Source of the DNA: Synechococcus sp. AG-670-F04
GTDB taxonomy: Bacteria; Cyanobacteriota; Cyanobacteriia; PCC-6307; Cyanobiaceae
Direction: 5' to 3'
Length of the DNA: 64,000 nt
Assembly: GCA_003211515.1 (NCBI GenBank)
Contig: QCSN01000003.1
Location: forward strand, 1-64,000
This document shows, in pieces, positions 56,414 to 64,000 of the stretch; the stretch's first letter is position 1, and every line of letters begins with the position of its first letter. The notes beneath the pieces are model-generated. The model saw nothing but the letters and a program-made list of their open reading frames with translations, was not told where the DNA came from and ran no database searches. A program made the translations under genes and the position numbers.

Positions 56414-56578
56414 AACTTACGAAAAGAGCTAGTAATGATTTTAATTAATTCAAATAGGTATTGAAATTTAAGCATCTCGATCAATCAAAAACACAGCGAA
56501 GAAAAACAAAGGGTTGATCTATGTTCCCCTTACATTCATTGCATAACATGTTAGAATGATGTACTTATAATTTCACAC

Positions 56579-57283
56579 ATGAAATTTGAATTAGATAGTC
56601 GTTTAATTGAACCAAATAGAAGAAAAATGAAAGAGGCCTTAGTGGGCAAACGTGTTTACGTCTGCATGGGGAACTACTTACTCCTTAACGCATTCTGTCT
56701 AACTCGAGCTATAAATGATCGATTAGTCGGCCATTCGACGACTGAACAGGAATGTATATCCGACTTAGTAAATTTAAAACCAGATTTATTATTTATAACG
56801 GAATATTTAGAGTCAGGGTGTGCGGCTTCATTGGTAGAAAAAGCAAAATCTATTCTGCCTGGCTTGAAAACACTCGTATTCATTGATAGTAAAAATGTTG
56901 GATTGGTCGATAAGTGTGTTGACGCAGGCTCAGAGGGTATAATATTTACAACATCTATTGGCACAATTAATGGTAATTATGTAGAAGCAATAGTGAATAT
57001 ATCTGAAGGCAATACCTATTTTCCTATAGATGTGCGGCAGGAAATTACACCTGATAACGCGGAACGATTGAATATAAGTGAATTATCGCAGCTAGAGTTA
57101 GATGTTTTGAAATTAGTGACAGAGGGGAATTCAGATATACAAATAGCAAAAGTACTCTCATTGAGAGAGGCCTCTATCAAAAAGCATATAATAAATATAC
57201 TTCAAAAGCTTGGTATAAAACACAAAACTCAATTGATGGTTGCACGTTTAAAAAATAAGATTCATTTTGAAACCGCAAGCTAA
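56579..57283 (+). CDS. LuxR/NarL-type regulator with degenerate receiver
   Basis: 234 residues. The C-terminal HTH (about 165-228) is clear: LSQLELDVLKLVTEGNSDIQIAKVLSLREASIKKHIINILQKLGIKHKTQLMV. The N-terminal part resembles a receiver, but where the phosphorylatable Asp should lie (DLLFITEYLE, in place of DLVLLDxxLP) there is none, so it is probably phosphorylation-independent. Target unknown; no partner kinase adjacent. Confidence 0.82.
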   Translation: MKFELDSRLIEPNRRKMKEALVGKRVYVCMGNYLLLNAFCLTRAINDRLVGHSTTEQECISDLVNLKPDLLFITEYLESGCAASLVEKAKSILPGLKTLVFIDSKNVGLVDKCVDAGSEGIIFTTSIGTINGNYVEAIVNISEGNTYFPIDVRQEITPDNAERLNISELSQLELDVLKLVTEGNSDIQIAKVLSLREASIKKHIINILQKLGIKHKTQLMVARLKNKIHFETAS

Positions 57284-57541
57284 TAAAACACAGTGACAAT
57301 TGAAAAATAAATCAGCTTAATGAATAAGATCATCCACCATTTTCTCAGAGTATAGGAGAGTACTTATATATTATTATCGGTACTAACAATACTGAAAATG
57401 CACACTCTATTAAGAATCAACCAACACCTTTCGTCGCTAGCTACGAAAATAGATATCATGACGACGCTCAAGGGAGACATTTCTATCGTTTATCTTTCAC
57501 TCAGATCATTTGGCCATTAGCTATGCTCACAATATAAAACA

Positions 57542-57832
57542 ATGGACATGGATGAGTTGATATTAACGATGAACTCTTCTGAAATATTTGGTTTCGCAGC
57601 GGCGACTCTTTCAACAATTGCATTTGTACCGCAAGTCATCAAAACATGGAGGTCGCAATCAGCAGATGATGTTTCTTATGCTCTTCTCTTAACTTTCAGC
57701 ACAGGATGCCTTTGTTGGGTGGTCTATGGATATCAGGTGGATGCAAGACCGGTAATGATCGCAAACACATTCACCTTGGCACTAAATCTAGCGATACTGG
57801 CTATGAAAAAGGTTTTTGAAAAAGAGGTATGA
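57542..57832 (+). CDS. SemiSWEET/PQ-loop sugar transporter
   Basis: 96 residues, three membrane helices. The PQ motif is in STIAFVPQVIKTWRSQSADDVSYALLL; the third helix starts at RPVMIANTFTLALNLAILAM with the helix-breaking Asn. SemiSWEETs are dimeric sugar uniporters, a possible route for compatible solutes or sucrose. ATG at residue 10 is an alternative start. Confidence 0.88.
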   Translation: MDMDELILTMNSSEIFGFAAATLSTIAFVPQVIKTWRSQSADDVSYALLLTFSTGCLCWVVYGYQVDARPVMIANTFTLALNLAILAMKKVFEKEV

Positions 57833-57848
57833 ATCATTCATTATTTAG

Positions 57849-58094
57849 TCAACAATTGTTTTTTATGATTAGAGGTAAATCCTCAAAATTGTCAATCTGG
57901 AAAGGTCCGCTTTGATCATTGATGAAGATAACTTCAAAGCCGTCCCAATTTTTAATTAGATCAATTTCTATAAATTCATCATCCATTGTCATCCTAATAT
58001 TCACACCCCAATCAGCAGAATCAACCAGTAGACCCTGTACGAAGCCAAGCTCCGCATTTTCGATCAGTTGACGAATTTTAGCTTCCATTAACAC
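57849..58094 (-). CDS. Hypothetical acidic protein, 81 aa
   Basis: A small soluble acidic protein (DEFIEIDLIKNWDGFEVIF), alternating hydrophobic residues suggesting beta strands. Convergent to the SemiSWEET gene. No family recognised. Confidence 0.55.
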   Translation of the reverse strand: MLMEAKIRQLIENAELGFVQGLLVDSADWGVNIRMTMDDEFIEIDLIKNWDGFEVIFINDQSGPFQIDNFEDLPLIIKNNC

Positions 58095-59019
58095 GTTGAT
58101 TCCAGTAATATTCTAATTTAAATAAACTGCTAGTCAAATGATATTTAATCACATAAAAAGAGGGAATTTGATTCACTCTTTACTAGCTTTTGATTCACCA
58201 TATGCCAATCTCTCTGCAGGGCGTAGAATATAGTTAAAAAAGACATCTTAGTAAGTATACTCTAAAGAACGATAAAAGCAAGATTGATAGAATATTTATT
58301 TTGTTCAATATGATAAATAGTTCAATGGAGTAACGGTGATGTTTAAGATAAATTGAAACTTTCAAATTAAAATCGTTGAGAATTTTACCAAGAAGAAAGT
58401 TGTTATTATTACTCAGTGTGGGAGTGATCTCATCAACCAACTCTCATACACGAAAAATAAAAGAAAGAAGGCAATGATTCCAACAACAAGGAGTTTGCCA
58501 CTCATTCCGTACCTTGATGCTAGAACGTCTCCTAAATACTTTAGCTCGATCAAGAGAAAATTCCATGTCTTATCAACAGATCACAACCAATAAAAAGATA
58601 TTGTTATATAGGGGAACGTCATTCCGTTGTTATTGAAAAAACAACCTGATGATGAAAGATGATTAGATACCTAAAGAATAGCTATTATGTTTAATCAAAA
58701 ATCTACGGTCTCTTGAGTGAATCTATCAGTTGCTTGCGCTCTAACAGTAGTGCTCCTCATTCTTTCTTCTATTGAAAACACATATTAGACGGTGAAGGTT
58801 GTAGAAAGGAGACACTCCTCGGTGGCAGCTGGGATGATGGAGTGTCCAACGGAAAAGCATCTATTGACTTGGACTTAGAGAGGATGATGTGAAACAAATT
58901 GAGCTCATTCCATGGTTTAGATCTTCGAACTTCTATCGGTCATCAACCGGATAAACTCAGGAAAAACACGAACCATGAACAAAATCATTTAATATAACTC
59001 AACAATTTTCTAAACTACC
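58095..59019. other. Longest gene-free stretch, 925 bp
   Basis: No convincing protein. The plus strand has a 40-codon frame at about 58474 without support. The most structured part is an inverted repeat GACACTCC (58811-58818) and GGAGTGTC (58839-58846) with a 20-nt loop, perfect over 8 bp. It may belong to an unannotated RNA or a control site. Confidence 0.5.
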
Positions 59020-59265
59020 ATGCTTTCAAGTCTATTCCCTTTGATCTATACCGCTGGCATTGTCTTGACGGTGATCAAGGTCATCCAATGGATGGCTTCT
59101 CATGGCCATGGTACCTCCACAGCCAAGAACAGAGACGTTGACAGAACAGGGCTGAAAACAATTCACCCTGAGCTCCTTGATGAGAACGGAGTTGTAACCG
59201 AGGAGGAGCTATGGGCAGTACGTTTTGAGGACTTAGATGGCTTCTCCATCAAAACCAAGGTCTAA
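59020..59265 (+). CDS. DUF2973 family protein
   Basis: 81 residues. One N-terminal membrane helix (about 5-24), then the family signature IHPELLDENGVVTEEELWAVRFED. DUF2973 is a cyanobacterial family of unknown function, often around photosynthesis genes. Single-helix, C-terminus probably cytoplasmic. Confidence 0.85.
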   Translation: MLSSLFPLIYTAGIVLTVIKVIQWMASHGHGTSTAKNRDVDRTGLKTIHPELLDENGVVTEEELWAVRFEDLDGFSIKTKV

Positions 59266-59351
59266 CCAACCCGCATAAGCCAGCATTAAAAGCCTCCATT
59301 GATTCCAGTGCGAGTGGATTGGCCAGTATGTAGATCAGGAACTACCTGCAA

Positions 59352-59510
59352 TCAAATCGAACATTCGTTTCCCCCAGTGCATACCGAACGTTTCTCCCGA
59401 TCGAACACGAGAAACGTGCCCATAACATCATGAACATCACCAGTGGTAGCTGAGAGACCATCGTTCATAAGACAGTTAACGACGAGTGGGATTATTAATA
59501 GGAACTTCAT
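59352..59510 (-). CDS. Possible small secreted protein, 52 aa
   Basis: From ATG 59510 the product starts MKFLLIIPLVVNCLMNDGLSA, a good signal-peptide shape, followed by a short polar mature part with one Cys near the end. No homology known; the frame is open upstream to 59555. Uncertain. Confidence 0.35.
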   Translation of the reverse strand: MKFLLIIPLVVNCLMNDGLSATTGDVHDVMGTFLVFDREKRSVCTGGNECSI

Positions 59511-59762
59511 CCCTGAATCATCATTGTTTAGAGACAGCGTGATTCCATGCTGCAATTACGTCTAAGGGCCCTCTCAACGCTAGCTGAAAACTCTATGAGA
59601 GCAGCATCTGGATCCTTTAAGCAGCGAAGGCATTGTCCCCCTCAACCGACCTGATATGTGTTCCTTAGAGATTGGGATTACTCCCATACCGAGATCAATG
59701 AACAGACAGAAGCGTTCTCAGATAATTCCAAGTCTTTTTCATGCTAACGCTTTAATACCCGC

Positions 59763-59969
59763 TTGACAAAACAATTAAACCAGATCAAGACAGATCTTTT
59801 TCGTATGACACGCTTTATTTTTCGCCAACCCAAGCGGCACATGAAGATCAGTCACTGGTTTGCTGTTGTCACAGGAATGTTGACAGCATCGCTCTGTTTG
59901 GAATTACAATCTGGAATGAAGCCTGAACCGCAGAAAAGTCATGCACATTACTCCTATATCAAAAGCTGA
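59763..59969 (+). CDS. Possible small membrane-associated protein, 68 aa
   Basis: A basic N-terminus followed by a hydrophobic segment (SHWFAVVTGMLTASLCLEL) and a polar tail. An internal ATG (MKISHWF) gives a signal-like start of 42 residues. No family; support limited to an open frame. Confidence 0.35.
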   Translation: MTKQLNQIKTDLFRMTRFIFRQPKRHMKISHWFAVVTGMLTASLCLELQSGMKPEPQKSHAHYSYIKS

Positions 59970-60086
59970 TTTGAAAAGCAAAAATTTGACTCGACAGCAC
60001 TGAAGAAGCTGAGCATTTGAATAAATAAAAAAATCGCATCGTCTTCATAATTATTTGATAGGATTGAATTTAGTTACATATCATTT

Positions 60087-60347
60087 ATGAAAAACCAATC
60101 ACTATTTATTCTGCTGATTGGAGCCGTGGCAATAGGCAATCTTCCCGTACATGCCCTATCTGATCAACAACGCTTTGATCTTTGTCGATCGGTAATGGAA
60201 AATAGACCGCACAATCCAAGCCAAGACGGTCCTTATGCTAAATCCACGAATTCGATCGGCTATGGAGCGTATCCACCAACTGATCAGAAGGGAATTTGGA
60301 TTGAAATGAAGTGCTGGGAAATACCGGGCATCTACGACCCTTTCTGA
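60087..60347 (+). CDS. Small secreted protein, 86 aa
   Basis: Typical signal peptide (MKNQSLFILLIGAVAIGNL..., cut near ALS, residues 22-26). The mature part has two Cys (about 33 and 76) and is rich in Pro/Tyr/Asn (GYGAYPPTDQKG). No family recognised. Confidence 0.6.
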   Translation: MKNQSLFILLIGAVAIGNLPVHALSDQQRFDLCRSVMENRPHNPSQDGPYAKSTNSIGYGAYPPTDQKGIWIEMKCWEIPGIYDPF

Positions 60348-60757
60348 TAAAGCAATACTGAACACAAAAAAATCAACCTAGTATCAGCTCAAATATGTGA
60401 ATCATTTGAATGGCGACTTGAGTAATACATCTTTAATATGCACTAAAGATGGCGGAGAAGATGATTGCTTGTGTTCACACTACTGAACATGGTTGGTTTT
60501 CATGAGCATGGGACAAAACGCACTGAATATTTTGAAAACCCAATGCACATCAAGCTTGAGGATCAGGAAAATACTAGGATGAATATGAGGTTGACCCTGA
60601 GTTCTGCTAGTAACTAAAATAGCTTAATGAAGTCTTTGGTCTGTCTGCAGATCATTTTCGTATTTGAGTGGACTGACATCCTGACAGGGCCTTCCTGATA
60701 GACATAGGTTCTCTTAGGTTGGTGTGGTGCGATGAGTCAACCAAACCACATCCAGCT
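60348..60757. other. Gene-poor stretch, 410 bp
   Basis: The only frame worth noting is 60489-60617 (42 codons, starting MVGFHEHGTKRTEY), without independent support. No hairpin with T run was found. Confidence 0.4.
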
Positions 60758-61480
60758 CTAAAGGTATTCTTGGCACAATTGATTTACATTATTTGCAGCT
60801 GTTTCAGCAGCGTTGTGAGTCATCCCAAGCTTTGAGCGAAGGTCCCGAGGCATCGAGGAGTAAAACTTCTCCCATAGTGTTGTTGGAGTCCAGAGCTGGG
60901 CTGCCATTTTCCAATCAGTACAGGCTCTCATTGGATTATTATCCATCGCTTTTTTGGAAATCCCTCGCCAGTAATAGGCTTCGAATAGTCGAGGGTTGAT
61001 TTCAATTGCCATTGAATAGTCATCAATAGCAGCTTGAAATTTGTCTGATTGATGATTGACTTGTCCACGGCCCAAAAAGGCATCGGCCTTATAAGGTTCA
61101 AGCTTAAGTGCCTTATCAAAGTCAGAAATTGAAGAATTTAAAATTGCTTGATTCAAGACTGCAATTGCAGGATTATTTTCATCATTATATTGAGTTGAAT
61201 TGGCCTTTGCGTGGCCACGTTGCACATAAGCTGTAACATTACCAGGATCATTCTCAATTATTTTCGTGTAATCAACAATTGCACCTTCATGATCATAATC
61301 ATTGACTTTATATCTTGCCAAGATAAAATAATAAGAATTTGATATCGGCGTGCAGCCCAATGTAGCCAAACAAACCAATGCTATAACCAATCCCGACATT
61401 GCCCTGTTGATCGACATTCGCATTCGAATTTGGGAATCAATGGAACTGTTAGATGTGTAGCATAGAAAGATTTCTGACAA
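60758..61480 (-). CDS. TPR lipoprotein
   Basis: Up to 240 residues; the ATG at residue 20 or 22 fits better with the lipoprotein signal LVCLATLGC (lipobox Cys near residue 43). Two or three TPR units follow: AIVDYTKIIENDPGNVTAYVQRG, SISDFDKALKLEPYKADAFLGRG, AAIDDYSMAIEINPRLFEAYYWRG. Probably membrane-anchored on the periplasmic side. The partner is unknown. Confidence 0.83.
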   Translation of the reverse strand: MSEIFLCYTSNSSIDSQIRMRMSINRAMSGLVIALVCLATLGCTPISNSYYFILARYKVNDYDHEGAIVDYTKIIENDPGNVTAYVQRGHAKANSTQYNDENNPAIAVLNQAILNSSISDFDKALKLEPYKADAFLGRGQVNHQSDKFQAAIDDYSMAIEINPRLFEAYYWRGISKKAMDNNPMRACTDWKMAAQLWTPTTLWEKFYSSMPRDLRSKLGMTHNAAETAANNVNQLCQEYL

Positions 61481-61777
61481 AAATCAAAGGGTTAGGCGTA
61501 CAGGTCAAGAGGGCATAAGTGTCAGTTGTAGGCGGTTCATCTTATTTATCAAGTGGATTGGTATAAGTTCGGAAGTGTGAGGAGTTTCTTTTACTGATAA
61601 GAAGTGAATGGTTTGAATTCTCCTAAGGCAAATCAAAAATTTTCTGCATCCACAAGGTTGACAACTGCCCCAAGAAACGAAAATGTGATCTGAACTCTCC
61701 TATTTTATCGCGAATCTTGCAGTTAAACAGGTTGGTTGTAAATATTTAAAAGAGCAGATCCATGGAATCACTGGTTT
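61481..61777. other. Gap before ccsA, 297 bp
   Basis: No gene; it marks the return to denser core sequence. Confidence 0.4.
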
Positions 61778-62719
61778 TCAAAGAAACCAACCGTAACTAT
61801 GTAAACCGATACCGAGTAAATTAACGCCGATGTAGCAGATAGCAATTACAGCAAGGCCAATCACAGCGACAAACGCAGGTCGTCGACCCTGCCAACCGCG
61901 ACTGAGACGACTATGAAGGTACGCCGCATAGACGAGCCAACAAATCAAAGCCCACGTTTCTTTTGGATCCCAACTCCAGTAACTTCCCCATGCTTCATTC
62001 GCCCAAACCGCACCGCTGATAATGCCAACAGTCAACAGCAGAAATCCCACAGTGATGGTGCGATAACTAAGGCTGTCGAGCTGCTCTACCGGACTTAGTT
62101 GGATCGATTTGAGATTGAGAATCCCCACATCACCCATGGCCGTTGCTTGTCGGTAACCGCCGGTTCCGATCGAACTACTCCGCAATTGCAGTGCTTCGCC
62201 TCGATCCGTGAGCAGAACAGCCAACGACAATAAAGATCCAACAAGCAGAGCGGCATAACTCACCATGATCACGCTCACATGCATCACCAACCAACTTGAA
62301 CGCAGGGCCGGAACGAGGGGCGCTGCGCTCTGAAGCGTGTCGGGTAAAGCAAAGCTTGCGAAAGCGATGCAACCAAGACCCATAGGAGTAGCTGCCGCCG
62401 CAACATGGGGAGATGGCCAGCTCCGTTCCACAAGAAGCTGGGTGAGAGTGCAGGCCCAGGCGAGAAAACAAAGCGACTCATACAAGTTGCTGATTGGGAA
62501 ATGGCCGGATTGCCACCAGCGCAAGACCAGTTGAGCTGTAAGGAGAAGGTTGGCCATAGCGACCAGGCTCCTCACCGCCGTTGACGTTTCACGACTGGAC
62601 ACCGACCAGAACGCCACGGGCATCGCCAGAAGCAACAGGACGAAGGCCGTGAAACCAAGGGTGGTCACCACGTTGGCGGCGTCAATCAACACGGCATCCG
62701 TCCAGTCCATACAACCCAA
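61778..62719 (-). CDS. ccsA: Cytochrome c biogenesis protein CcsA
   Basis: System II haem-delivery protein, 313 residues with about eight helices. The haem-binding WWD motif is present as [20 protein letters not shown], with conserved His in VMHVSVIM and LHSRLS and at the C-terminal GLHSYGWF. With Ccs1 it attaches haem to lumenal c-type cytochromes (cyt f, c6). An ATG at 62710 is an alternative start. It ends the run with lptF on the same strand, 15 bp apart. Confidence 0.93.
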   Translation of the reverse strand: MGCMDWTDAVLIDAANVVTTLGFTAFVLLLLAMPVAFWSVSSRETSTAVRSLVAMANLLLTAQLVLRWWQSGHFPISNLYESLCFLAWACTLTQLLVERSWPSPHVAAAATPMGLGCIAFASFALPDTLQSAAPLVPALRSSWLVMHVSVIMVSYAALLVGSLLSLAVLLTDRGEALQLRSSSIGTGGYRQATAMGDVGILNLKSIQLSPVEQLDSLSYRTITVGFLLLTVGIISGAVWANEAWGSYWSWDPKETWALICWLVYAAYLHSRLSRGWQGRRPAFVAVIGLAVIAICYIGVNLLGIGLHSYGWFL

Positions 62720-62734
62720 TTCTGCCTGGCTGAA

Positions 62735-63892
62735 TCACCGACTGGCTTGACACAGCAGAGCACTACCACCGCCAATGCCAATCAAAACCGGGAGCCAAGC
62801 CGCGACAACTGGAGGGAGGGTGCCCTTGACGCCCAATGAACTGAAACTGAAACTGATGACGTAATAAACAACAATGATTCCAAGAGTTAACACAAATGCA
62901 AAACTACGACTGGTTCGATAGCTGGGTTGAGCACCGAGTGTTGCACCGAACAACCCGAACACAACACAGGCCAAGGGAAACGTAAATTTCTCTTGTATTC
63001 GAACACGAATTTTGCGTGCGTCTTTGTTATTTCCTGCTTCTACATAAAGCCGTTCGGCTTGCCTTGCCTCCGCAACCGTCATGTTGACCGCATCTTTCTG
63101 TATTCGCGTTAACCGCAGTGGGCCCGAACCAAGAGGATAAACATAACGGTCAAATTCAACTTTTGTTGAACTGCCATTAGGACTCAAAGTTAAATTCTGG
63201 CCATCAAAAAAATCCCATTGAGCCTGCGCTTCATTCCAGATTGCTTTTTCTGCAACAAGCATCTGAGTAAAACCAACGCGAGAGAAATCCAAGACTGTGA
63301 CATTCAGCATCTCTCCATTGGCAAAACTGCGCGCATAAAACAGCTGTGTTAAACCGCGTCTAGACTCCTCATCAGCATCAGAACTTAAACGTCCAAATTG
63401 TGGATAAATGATATCTTCTCCCTTCTCTGTTGCCAGAGAACGCCCCAAAGCGCGTTGCAACGTCACCTCAGCAAAGCGGTTGCTTCTTGGAACAACAACA
63501 TCGTTCAAAAAGAAGGTAAAACCTGTCATCACGATCGAGAGGACCATGGCAGCCGTGATCATTCGGATTGTCGTAACCCCAAGACTGCGCAGAGCTGTCA
63601 GTTCACTATTGGTAGATAAACGGGTAAAAACAAACAGGCAGGCCATCAATGTTCCCATCGGAACAGAAAACGCCAACCATCGCGGCATGCTGAATAGAAG
63701 AACCTGTACTGCAATTGCAAGTGGAAGATTCTTATCCACCATCTGGCGTACCAGCTCAAACATCACGCCGCCAGTGAGCAGGAGAAGCGTGAACAGCGCG
63801 ATAAAAAACAGCAAAGGACCAATCACTTCGACCACCATCCACCTGTCCAACAGGGGCAACCGCATCCACGTCAATCGCTTCAGTTGTTTCAT
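62735..63892 (-). CDS. lptF: LptF/LptG-family permease
   Basis: 385 residues with the family architecture: three helices, a periplasmic beta-jellyroll part (about 140-270) and three C-terminal helices. Recognisable are GPLLFFIALFTLLLL, FSVPMGTLMACLFVFTRLSTNSELTALRSLGV (coupling helix) and FPLACVVFGLFGATLGAQP. With LptB it moves lipopolysaccharide. The ATG at 63892 overlaps the lptB stop (TGATG); a GTG one codon upstream is also open. Confidence 0.88.
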   Translation of the reverse strand: MKQLKRLTWMRLPLLDRWMVVEVIGPLLFFIALFTLLLLTGGVMFELVRQMVDKNLPLAIAVQVLLFSMPRWLAFSVPMGTLMACLFVFTRLSTNSELTALRSLGVTTIRMITAAMVLSIVMTGFTFFLNDVVVPRSNRFAEVTLQRALGRSLATEKGEDIIYPQFGRLSSDADEESRRGLTQLFYARSFANGEMLNVTVLDFSRVGFTQMLVAEKAIWNEAQAQWDFFDGQNLTLSPNGSSTKVEFDRYVYPLGSGPLRLTRIQKDAVNMTVAEARQAERLYVEAGNNKDARKIRVRIQEKFTFPLACVVFGLFGATLGAQPSYRTSRSFAFVLTLGIIVVYYVISFSFSSLGVKGTLPPVVAAWLPVLIGIGGGSALLCQASR

Positions 63893-64000
63893 CACAGCTG
63901 GAATGCCTCTCCGAGGTAATGGCGTCGAACCAGGGGATCGGCAGCCACCTCATCGGACCGACCGGAGGCCAAAATTGCACCATCGTTAAGGATGTAAGCC
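63892..64000 (-). CDS. lptB: LPS export ABC ATPase LptB, 3' end only
   Basis: Only the last 35 codons are in the window, including [21 protein letters not shown] and [11 protein letters not shown], the standard LptB C-terminus. Coupled to lptF by TGATG. Confidence 0.85.
   Translation of the reverse strand, partial: AYILNDGAILASGRSDEVAADPLVRRHYLGEAFQL

Noticed and set aside
58234-58440. 68-codon minus-strand frame
   Set aside because: Composition is only AT-rich codons (Leu, Ile, Asn, Phe); no start signal or domain.
60489-60617. 42-codon plus-strand frame starting MVGFHEHG
   Set aside because: Plausible sequence but no ribosome site or neighbour support; mentioned only in the gap entry.

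Overview
This window reads as the chromosome of a marine picocyanobacterium, most likely a marine Synechococcus. The support is a D1-type carboxyl-terminal processing protease, CcsA-type cytochrome c assembly, a high-light-inducible protein, the cyanobacterial families DUF3531, DUF2973 and CPP1-like, a B12-dependent ribonucleotide reductase, and the block rpe-glpX-hemA-glgC-gnd-pgl, an arrangement I know from marine picocyanobacteria. I saw no insertion sequence, prophage or CRISPR array.

Region 1 (1-33.5 kb) is dense, GC-richer core sequence. It holds small secreted proteins, a candidate structured RNA (about 1.62-1.70 kb), ctpA, ispG, a family-4 uracil-DNA glycosylase, an aspartate-type aminotransferase, and a phnD-phnC-phnE uptake operon whose permease gene is frameshifted at a run of nine C. 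A coupled SGNH hydrolase follows. Next come a group-3 sigma factor preceded by two palindromes 21 bp apart, DUF92, rsmE, an ABC ATPase, hslO, CPP1-like, prfC, nrdJ, tRNA-Ser(UGA), a HIT protein, two SDR enzymes (one resembling protochlorophyllide reductase), an EamA transporter, a COG0523/CobW GTPase coupled to a lumenal pentapeptide protein, a degenerate UPRTase and ilvD.

Region 2 (33.5-42.2 kb) is visibly AT-richer. It carries a tightly overlapping Mrp/Mnh Na+/H+ antiporter operon that has no full MrpA here. An unusual pair follows: a periplasmic family-3 solute-binding protein translationally coupled to a DAACS-fold secondary transporter that lacks several canonical glutamate/Na+ ligands. 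A 6-phosphofructokinase lies convergent to it. The Mrp operon and the binding-protein/symporter pair could form a Na+-driven uptake module; this is the best candidate for an undescribed system in the window.

Region 3 (42.2-49.9 kb) is central carbon and tetrapyrrole metabolism: pgl, gnd, glgC, hemA and glpX, then two divergently transcribed rpe paralogues. The first paralogue has Gln in place of both metal-binding His. The second, canonical one has a perfect 10-bp inverted repeat covering its start codon.

Region 4 (49.9-61.7 kb) is a sparse, AT-rich accessory stretch of small genes with long gene-free gaps. It contains an Hli protein coupled to a small membrane protein, a gene with an in-frame stop, a CAP-domain protein, a LuxR regulator with a degenerate receiver, a SemiSWEET, DUF2973, small secreted proteins and a TPR lipoprotein. 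Core sequence resumes at 61.7 kb with ccsA, lptF and the 3' end of lptB.
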